This document shows, one piece after another, positions 58,016 through 64,000 of a stretch of DNA of 64,000 nucleotides (positions within the stretch are counted from its first letter, which is position 1; every line of letters starts with the position of its first letter). Made by a program: the position numbers and the translations under genes. The DNA lies in the NCBI RefSeq assembly GCF_000369005.1, contig NZ_KB849765.1:709456-773455 (forward strand), given 5' to 3'. The notes beneath the pieces were generated by a model. It searched no databases. It was given only the letters and a program-made list of their open reading frames with translations, and had not been told where the DNA came from. Source of the DNA: Acinetobacter beijerinckii CIP 110307. GTDB lineage: Bacteria > Pseudomonadota > Gammaproteobacteria > Pseudomonadales > Moraxellaceae.

Positions 58016-58660
58016 TTAACGTGGTATCACTCCATATAGCATCAGGTGAACGGTGTGCTCGATGGTACGTTGGTACATACTACGGTTACGCAGAGTTTTA
58101 CCTGTGACCATTTCCATTTGTGTTGAAAAATCAGCATAGTTTTGTGTAATCGCCCAAATATTAATAATTAATAACTCAGGATCAATGTCTTGAGACAATT
58201 TGCCTTGTTCTTGCCACGTTTGAATGACTTTAGTTTTACGTTTAAATAATTTCTTCAAAGGGCCTTTTAAGATCGGCAAAATATGCGGTGCGCCCTGGAT
58301 AATTTCCAATGCAAACAAACGCGAAGCCTTTGGCTGATCACGTGAGCTTTCAAGCTTTTGAGTCAGATAATTCGTAATTGCTTCGGTAGGTTCAAGTTCA
58401 GATTCTAAATTTTGCAACGGTGCTAACCATTTCTGTAAAACGGTTGTAAGCACTTCAACATAAAGGGACTCTTTATTTTCATAGTAATAGAAAATATTAG
58501 ACTTATGCATATTAGCAAGCTGTGCAATCTCGTCCAAACTGGCACCGCTAAACCCATAGACGGAAAAAACATCTAGGGCAGCATTCAGCAGTTGATTGCG
58601 CTTTTGTGTACTTTTTTTCTGTTCCATCTGCGAGCTTGATTCAAAAAATGTCATTGACAT
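58016..58660 (-). CDS. TetR/RutR-like transcriptional regulator
   Basis: A TetR-family regulator of about 214 residues. The DNA-binding segment QLLNAALDVFSVYGFSGASL then LANMHKSNIFYYYENKESLY is canonical (helix-turn-helix about residues 30-75). The C-terminal part resembles the RutR type. Starts at 58660, 58654 or 58627 are possible and none has a clear ribosome site; the first ATG is listed. It follows the sulfonate operon on the same strand but with a 200-base gap, so it may regulate that operon. The ligand is unknown. Confidence 0.85.
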   Translation of the reverse strand: MSMTFFESSSQMEQKKSTQKRNQLLNAALDVFSVYGFSGASLDEIAQLANMHKSNIFYYYENKESLYVEVLTTVLQKWLAPLQNLESELEPTEAITNYLTQKLESSRDQPKASRLFALEIIQGAPHILPILKGPLKKLFKRKTKVIQTWQEQGKLSQDIDPELLIINIWAITQNYADFSTQMEMVTGKTLRNRSMYQRTIEHTVHLMLYGVIPR

Positions 58661-58867
58661 TGTAAGATAATTTGTCGGATTTGTGCACAACGGCAACGTT
58701 TTTTTGTCGAAAAAAACACAGTTCCAAGATGAATTGTTGCGATGTGTTTGATAATTCTTGAAATCTAAAAATACATTTACATATTTTGTTAATAATTCGC
58801 TCTACTCTCGTAGATCAAAAAATCATTTTTGCTTTTTTATGGTGCGGATTGTGAGGGCAGATGCAGT

Positions 58868-59668
58868 TTAAGTTGCCAAAACCGCATCGAGAACTTGTTG
58901 TTCTAATTGTGAAAAAGCAATACTTTTCTTACGAGGTCGGGGTAAATTCACTTGAAAGCTCTGCGCAATATGCCCTTGGTCAAGCAAAATGATGCGATCA
59001 GCCAACTGTACGGCTTCACTCACATCATGCGTCACCAAGATCGCGGTAAAACCTTGTTCTTTCCAAAGACGTTCAATCAGCGTTTGCATTTCTAAGCGTG
59101 TCAGTGCATCCAAAGCCCCTAATGGTTCATCGAGCAATAAAATTCTTGGCGAATGTGATAAAGCACGCGCTAAAGCCGCTCTTTGACGCTGACCGCCTGA
59201 GAGTTGGGTCGGCCACTGGTTCGCCTTTTCTTTTAAACCTACTTTTTCTAATAGTGTTTCTGCAAGTTGATATTTATCTTTTGGTAAACCTAATTGTGCA
59301 TTCTGTAATATATTTTTCCAAGGCAATAAACGTGGATCTTGAAACATCACACGAATATCATCACTGGTAATGCCTTCACGGAAATTACGAACAGATTGGA
59401 ATTTAATTTCGCCGTAACTGGCTTTTTCTAGTTGGGCAATTAATCGAAGTAAGGTACTTTTACCACAACCACTCCGTCCTACTATGGCAACAAATTCACC
59501 TGCCTGAATATTCAAGTCTAAATCTTCTAAGACTTTCACATCACCATAGAATTTATAGAGTTGTTCAATCAGAATCGTTGCACCATTCACTGGGGTTGTA
59601 GTTGTTTCTGTTTCCGTGACAGGTTGAAGCCGATGATCTTCATAAAAGTTTAAATTTAAGTTACTCAT
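58868..59668 (-). CDS. ssuB: Sulfonate ABC transporter ATPase
   Basis: A 266-residue ABC ATPase. Walker [15 protein letters not shown] is near residue 63, the signature [14 protein letters not shown], Walker [12 protein letters not shown] and the switch VTHDVSEAV. The N-terminal 30 residues form an extension before the domain. It powers the SsuABC importer of aliphatic sulfonates. ATG 59668 follows an AAGGGAG site. 15 bases separate it from ssuC; it is the last gene of the operon. Confidence 0.93.
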   Translation of the reverse strand: MSNLNLNFYEDHRLQPVTETETTTTPVNGATILIEQLYKFYGDVKVLEDLDLNIQAGEFVAIVGRSGCGKSTLLRLIAQLEKASYGEIKFQSVRNFREGITSDDIRVMFQDPRLLPWKNILQNAQLGLPKDKYQLAETLLEKVGLKEKANQWPTQLSGGQRQRAALARALSHSPRILLLDEPLGALDALTRLEMQTLIERLWKEQGFTAILVTHDVSEAVQLADRIILLDQGHIAQSFQVNLPRPRKKSIAFSQLEQQVLDAVLAT

Positions 59669-59683
59669 TTTGATTTCTCCCTT

Positions 59684-60487
59684 TTACTTTTGATAGCCTG
59701 CATGCCAGCGCAATAAATAACGCTCTAGGCCTTGAGCCAATACATCCGCAAGTTTTCCAAGCAGTGCATAGAGCAAGATGCCAACCAGAACGATGTCAGT
59801 TTGTAAAAATTCACGTGCGTTCATGGTCATATAGCCAATGCCTGCTTGAGCTGATATGGTTTCTGCAACAATTAATAACACCCAAACTAAACCCAAAGAA
59901 AAACGTAGACCCACCAAAATCGATGGCATTGCACCCGGTAGAATGATTTCTTTATAGAGCTGCCAACGATTAAGACCATAACTTTTACCCATTTCGATCA
60001 ATTGAGGGTCAACCGAACGGATGCCATGATAGGTATTGATATAAATAGGGAAAAATACACCGACGGCGACTAAAAAAAGTTTGGCGGTTTCATCAATACC
60101 AAACCACAGAATCACCAGGGGAATTAGCGCAAGTGCAGGGATGTTGCGCACCATTTGTAAGGTGGTATCCAGTAGCGTGGATGCGATGCGAGAAGAACCA
60201 TTTAATAGCCCTAAAATCAGTCCTAAACCACCGCCAATCAACAAACCGAGTAAAGCACGGCCTGCGCTGACTTTGACATGATGCCAAAGTTCACCACTGA
60301 TCAGTAAGTGCCAAAAAGCACTGACCACAGCGGTTGGTGCAGGTAAAATCCGACTTTGCAATAAACCACTACTCGATGCGATTTGCCAAATAAGCACCAG
60401 TAAAATTGGAAATAACCAAGGGAGCAAACCTTTACCAATGCTTAGTGTTCCACGTGAAACATGATCTAAAAGCAGCTTTGCACTCAT
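59684..60487 (-). CDS. ssuC: Sulfonate ABC transporter permease
   Basis: A 267-residue permease with six membrane segments and the binding-protein-dependent transport signature [20 protein letters not shown], where the EAA loop contacts SsuB. It overlaps ssuD by four bases (ATGA), implying translational coupling. A full parS 16-mer sits in its early coding sequence (60446-60461), reading HVSRGTLS in frame; the segment is not otherwise conserved, so the site may be tolerated by codon choice. Confidence 0.93.
   Translation of the reverse strand: MSAKLLLDHVSRGTLSIGKGLLPWLFPILLVLIWQIASSSGLLQSRILPAPTAVVSAFWHLLISGELWHHVKVSAGRALLGLLIGGGLGLILGLLNGSSRIASTLLDTTLQMVRNIPALALIPLVILWFGIDETAKLFLVAVGVFFPIYINTYHGIRSVDPQLIEMGKSYGLNRWQLYKEIILPGAMPSILVGLRFSLGLVWVLLIVAETISAQAGIGYMTMNAREFLQTDIVLVGILLYALLGKLADVLAQGLERYLLRWHAGYQK
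60446..60461. promoter_or_regulatory. parS: parS-type site inside ssuC
   Basis: TGTTCCACGTGAAACA matches the consensus TGTTNCACGTGAAACA exactly and is identical to sites used by Bacillus ParB. It lies inside the ssuC coding sequence, about 58 kb from oriC, the farthest of three such sites in the window. Confidence 0.88.
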
Positions 60488-61659
60488 GTTGTCTCCTTAG
60501 TCAAGGTTTTTGGCTCTTTCACATCTGGAACATAGTTATTGGCAATGATTTCACCAAAAGGCCCTGTTAAATGTGGTTGTGCCAATTTCTCTCTTGTTTT
60601 GAGTGGTAATAGTGGAAATACCAATTCTGCAAAACGAATCGACTCTTCTAAATGCGGATAACCTGAGAAGATAAAAGTATCAATGCCTAAATCGGCATAC
60701 TCTTGAATACGTGCCGCAACTGTTTCAGGATCACCGACTAAGGCTGTACCTGCGCCACCACGGACTAAACCAATTCCTGCCCATAAGTTGGGTGAGACTT
60801 CAAGCTGGTCTTTACGTCCGCCGTGTAGAGCTGCCATACGTTGCTGACCGACAGAATCCATTTGTGCAAATTTTTTCTGAGCTGCGGCAATAGTGTCATC
60901 ATCTAAATATTGAATCAGCTCATCTGCCGCTGCCCAAGCTTGTGCATCGGTTTCACGAACGATTACATGCAAACGAATTCCATAATTGAGGGTACGGCCT
61001 TTAGCTGCTGCTTTTGCTTTTAAGTGTTCTATTTTTTCTTTTACCGCAGCAGGAGGTTCGCCCCATGTTAAGTAAGTATCCACTTGTTCTGCTGCAAGTT
61101 CAGTTGCATCTGCTGAAGAGCCACCAAACCACAACGGAGGATAAGGTTGCTGTACGGGTGGGTAAAGTAATTTAGCATCATCAACGCTCAAGCGCTCACC
61201 ATGAAAAGTAAACGACTTGCCTGTATGTGATCGAGTGAGAATCTCACGCCATATTTTTACGTATTCTGATGCAGTTTTATAACGGGTACTGTGATCTTCA
61301 TACAGACCATCACCTTTCAGTTCTTGTTCATCACCGCCAGTAACAAGGTTCAGTAAAATACGGCCATTAGAGAGACGATCGAACGTGGCTGCCATGCGAG
61401 CAGCGAGTGCAGGAGTGGTAATCCCAGGACGGAGCGCCACGAGGAATTTAAGGTGCTTGGTGGCATCAATTAAACTCGCGGCGGTAATCCAGGGATCTTC
61501 ACAAGAGCGTCCAGTTGGAATCAATACACCTGCATATCCAAGATTATCTACAGCCACAGCAATCTGTTTCATATAAGCATGATCGACCTGACGTGCACCC
61601 TTACTGGTGCCTAAATAGCGACTGTCACCGTGAGTGGGGATAAACCAAAAAATATTCAT
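60484..61659 (-). CDS. ssuD: FMNH2-dependent alkanesulfonate monooxygenase
   Basis: SsuD cleaves the C-S bond of alkanesulfonates with FMNH2 and O2, releasing sulfite for cysteine synthesis. The 391-residue TIM-barrel protein begins [19 protein letters not shown], with [28 protein letters not shown] and [17 protein letters not shown] as in SsuD. ATG 61659 lies eight bases after an AGGA site; the frame is open to 61692 but that overlaps the previous gene. No ssuE reductase is seen here; another flavin reductase must supply FMNH2. Confidence 0.95.
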   Translation of the reverse strand: MNIFWFIPTHGDSRYLGTSKGARQVDHAYMKQIAVAVDNLGYAGVLIPTGRSCEDPWITAASLIDATKHLKFLVALRPGITTPALAARMAATFDRLSNGRILLNLVTGGDEQELKGDGLYEDHSTRYKTASEYVKIWREILTRSHTGKSFTFHGERLSVDDAKLLYPPVQQPYPPLWFGGSSADATELAAEQVDTYLTWGEPPAAVKEKIEHLKAKAAAKGRTLNYGIRLHVIVRETDAQAWAAADELIQYLDDDTIAAAQKKFAQMDSVGQQRMAALHGGRKDQLEVSPNLWAGIGLVRGGAGTALVGDPETVAARIQEYADLGIDTFIFSGYPHLEESIRFAELVFPLLPLKTREKLAQPHLTGPFGEIIANNYVPDVKEPKTLTKETT

Positions 61660-61676
61660 GTCGATGTTCCTATATA

Positions 61677-62657
61677 TTATTGAGCGGGCCAAACTGCCTG
61701 TTTGATATTGATCGATTTGGGAATAAGACCTTGCTGGGTGAAAATGTCTGCCAATTGTTGTTGCTCGGCGATCACTTTACTGTTGAGTGGAGCGGCAGTA
61801 GAAGGGCGAGGGCGACGTTGAATAAAGAGTTCACTGGTGGAAGTATTTAAACCTGTACTCTGTCCAATGTTCTTTGCCGTTTCGATCTGATGTGATTGCA
61901 CCCATTTATCTGCGAGATTGATTTGCTTAATTAAATCCAATGTTGCTTTTGGATGTTGTTGTACGAAGCTCGGTGCAGCGAGGTAAAAAGTATAATTTGG
62001 ACTCAAACCCTTACCTGTTGTGATTATCCGAGCTTGGTCTTCCAATTGGGCTGAAGCATAGTAAGGATCCCAAATGGCCCAAGCATCTACTGCTCCTTTT
62101 TGAAAGGCAGCTCGTGCGTCAGCAGGTGTTAACCAAATCGGCGTAATATCGCTCCATTTCAATCCAGCCTTACGAACAGCCTGCACCAGTAAATAATGTG
62201 AGCTTGAGCCTTTTTGTAGAGCAATCCGTTTGCCTTTCAAATCTTTCAGTTGCTTGAGCGTTGAATTCTTCGGTACTAGAATCGCTGAGGAAAGTGGCTT
62301 CGCTGCCTCATAAGCAAAGTAATATAAAGGTTTGCCTGCTGCCTGTGCATAGACGGGTGGTGTATCGCCTGTTACCCCAATATCCAAAGACCCTACCGCT
62401 AGAGCCTCCAAAATTTGTGGTCCTGCTGGAAATTCATTCCAGCTAATTTTGGCGTTTGGAAATTCTTGCTCAAATAACTTTTGCTGCTTGGCGATTGCAA
62501 AGTTAATCGAGCTTTTTTGAAAACCAATCCTTAGTTCTTTCACGCTAGGATCAATCGCCCAAACTGAGCTGCTAAATGCTGTACTCAAGCTCGTCATCAC
62601 CACTAGATATTTTAAATGTTTAAACCAGCTATTCTTGTTCGATTGAGCATAGTGCAT
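61677..62657 (-). CDS. ssuA: Sulfonate ABC transporter substrate-binding protein
   Basis: A 326-residue periplasmic binding protein. After the signal peptide ([21 protein letters not shown]) comes [41 protein letters not shown] and [17 protein letters not shown], all typical of the SsuA/nitrate-taurine class. ATG 62657 lies behind AAGGA. It is the second of two binding proteins in tandem in front of ssuD-ssuC-ssuB. Confidence 0.92.
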   Translation of the reverse strand: MHYAQSNKNSWFKHLKYLVVMTSLSTAFSSSVWAIDPSVKELRIGFQKSSINFAIAKQQKLFEQEFPNAKISWNEFPAGPQILEALAVGSLDIGVTGDTPPVYAQAAGKPLYYFAYEAAKPLSSAILVPKNSTLKQLKDLKGKRIALQKGSSSHYLLVQAVRKAGLKWSDITPIWLTPADARAAFQKGAVDAWAIWDPYYASAQLEDQARIITTGKGLSPNYTFYLAAPSFVQQHPKATLDLIKQINLADKWVQSHQIETAKNIGQSTGLNTSTSELFIQRRPRPSTAAPLNSKVIAEQQQLADIFTQQGLIPKSINIKQAVWPAQ

Positions 62658-62724
62658 TGTGAATTCCTTATATTTGTTTTGACGGGCTAGACAATGTAAT
62701 TGTAGGTACATTGTCTAACTGCAT

Positions 62725-63723
62725 TTATTTCACTTGATTTTTCAGGACTGCATCTTGAATCACGAGTTGCTTCGGAATGAGTTTCTGAGCAAAGAAAGCA
62801 TCGACAATATATTGTTGTTCTTTAGCGACTTTTTCAGAGATCGGTTGAACACCAAAGCCCATACGTGAGATCGACGTTTTCAAAATATCGAATTCAAGTG
62901 CTGTTGGTTTTTCTAATAGTTTTGCAGCATCATCAGGATGCGTTTTAACCCAATCTGTGGTTTGATTCAGAGTATTAACCAAAGTATTCAGTACTTCAGG
63001 ATGCGTTTCAGCAAATTTTCGATCTGCCAAATAAAATTGATGATTACTCACCAAGTGCTCACCATTTGCAATCACACGTGCTTGGATTTGATGTTCTGCT
63101 GCGGCGAAAAACGGGTCCCAAATTACCCAAGCATCGACTGCTCCTTTTTCAAAAGCAGCACGGGCGTCTGATGGCGGAAGATAAATCGGTTGAATATCAT
63201 TTAAAGTAAGATTATTTGCTTCCAAAAGTTTCAGTAATAAATAGTGAACATTCGAGCCTTTATTGAGTGCGACACGTTTGCCTTTCAGGTCTTGAATGGA
63301 TTGAATCGGAGAGTCTTTTTGCACAATCAAGGCTTCCGCTGTTGGTGCAGCGGGTTGATTGGCTACATAAACCAAATTAGGATTCGCCGCCTGCGCAAAA
63401 ATAGGTGGTGCTTCGCCTGCTTCACCAAAAACTACGCTTCCAACATTCAATCCCTCCAATAATTGTGGTCCTGCTGGAAACTCGACCCATTTTAGATTTA
63501 CACCTTGAGCCGCTAGATTTTTTTCTAATTCACCTTTTGCTTTCACGATTGGCAAGATGCCGTATTTCTGGAAGCCAATATTTAATGTTGTGGTTTCTTG
63601 TTTTGTAGATGAGGTCTGTTGCTGCTCAGGTTTTTTTGTACAACCTGCAACGCCCATTAAACTCGCCAGACTTGCTGCAATAATGGTGTATGTCGCCCAT
63701 GAACGATTGATAGAAATAGCCAT
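62725..63723 (-). CDS. Lipoprotein paralogue of the sulfonate binding protein
   Basis: A 332-residue paralogue of the next gene (GFQKYGILPIVKAKGELE, LKWVEFPAGPQLLEGLNVGSV, GAVDAWVIWDPFFAAAE). The N-terminus ends in a lipobox, SLMGVAGC, so the protein is anchored to a membrane as a lipoprotein. It probably presents another sulfur-containing substrate to the same transporter, or binds it at higher affinity. ATG 63723 has a GGGGAG site upstream; it is the first gene of the sulfonate operon. Confidence 0.9.
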   Translation of the reverse strand: MAISINRSWATYTIIAASLASLMGVAGCTKKPEQQQTSSTKQETTTLNIGFQKYGILPIVKAKGELEKNLAAQGVNLKWVEFPAGPQLLEGLNVGSVVFGEAGEAPPIFAQAANPNLVYVANQPAAPTAEALIVQKDSPIQSIQDLKGKRVALNKGSNVHYLLLKLLEANNLTLNDIQPIYLPPSDARAAFEKGAVDAWVIWDPFFAAAEHQIQARVIANGEHLVSNHQFYLADRKFAETHPEVLNTLVNTLNQTTDWVKTHPDDAAKLLEKPTALEFDILKTSISRMGFGVQPISEKVAKEQQYIVDAFFAQKLIPKQLVIQDAVLKNQVK

Positions 63724-63905
63724 GTTGGTTGTGCTCCCCGACAAATCAAACGATTTAAATAAGATGAGCGACTAAGCTAAAACTTTTTTTATTGCGAAAA
63801 AAATAAATAATCGGGCTTTGCTTATGAAGAAAATTGCAAAATAGAAAAATGCATAATTATATCTATGGAGTGAATAATGGAAGCTGGCTTAATAAGTGTT
63901 AAGTT

Positions 63906-64000
63906 TATGATTTTATATGATTTTATATGATTTTATATGATTTTATATGATTTTATATGATTTTATATGATTTTATATGATTTTATATGATTTTATATGA
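63906..64000. repeat. 10-bp tandem repeat TTTTATATGA, about 9.5 copies
   Basis: Perfect tandem copies of TTTTATATGA fill the last 95 bases and run out of the window. The unit is exactly one helical turn, so the T4 tracts are phased and the DNA should be intrinsically curved. No direct-repeat spacers exist, so it is not a CRISPR. It lies about 180 bases upstream of the sulfonate operon. Confidence 0.95.

Noticed and set aside
63906..64000. CRISPR array
   Set aside because: The repeat is a simple 10-bp tandem unit without spacers.

Overview
The window is a chromosomal replication-origin segment of an Acinetobacter-like gammaproteobacterium. The evidence is the dnaN-dnaA / oriC / rpmH-rnpA-yidD-yidC-mnmE arrangement, the low GC content, the Acinetobacter-type 16S rRNA, and family-typical genes such as the GlsB-like membrane protein, the Mn-riboswitch-controlled TerC protein and the three-gene lspA neighbourhood. 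I see no insertion sequences, prophage or CRISPR array. Species cannot be assigned from what I can see.

Layout. Positions 1-2340 hold dnaN (cut by the window edge) and dnaA on the minus strand. oriC occupies about 2347-2960, with five perfect DnaA boxes and repeated TTTAAATTCAAA-like AT words. The plus-strand cluster rpmH, rnpA, yidD, yidC and mnmE fills 2999-7118. From 7.2 to 15.5 kb are a zinc-ribbon protein, a small secreted protein, a PilU-type ATPase, DsbC, a GlsB-like protein, Hpt and guanine deaminase (purine salvage), an unrecognised ORF, and TerC behind a yybP-ykoY manganese riboswitch. From 15.8 to 26.4 kb are LtrA, a LysR regulator divergent from an acyl-CoA dehydrogenase / kinase / phosphatase / SDR operon, Mpl, two small proteins, and purE-purK. 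From 26.4 to 33.8 kb come an unusual AT-rich DnaA-box cluster, a MltB-type transglycosylase, three tandem matrixin-like metalloproteases with coiled coils, and an MBL hydrolase. From 34 to 41.7 kb are dnaK and grpE with heat-shock-type promoters, a LysR gene divergent from a degenerate MBL-fold protein, a small lipoprotein, an esterase and a periplasmic cyclophilin. A complete rRNA operon (16S, tRNA-Ile, tRNA-Ala, 23S, 5S) spans about 41.8-47.6 kb. After it come a GNAT protein, an ATPase, an FMN reductase, the ribF-ileS-lspA-fkpB cluster, a TehA-like channel, a nucleosidase, a DUF4238 protein, a TetR regulator and a sulfonate uptake operon (two binding proteins, ssuD, ssuC, ssuB). The window ends inside a 10-bp tandem repeat.

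Themes. Much of the window concerns chromosome replication and segregation: DnaA, the clamp, oriC, three parS-type sites (10229, 41033, 60446) and a second cluster of DnaA boxes 24 kb from oriC between purK and the transglycosylase gene. That second cluster shares its AT-rich words with oriC and is my strongest candidate for an undescribed functional element (DnaA titration, reactivation or auxiliary unwinding). A second candidate is a 143-bp, three-hairpin element present twice, each time between convergent genes, whose stems differ by compensatory base changes. A third is the tandem family of coiled-coil metzincins.
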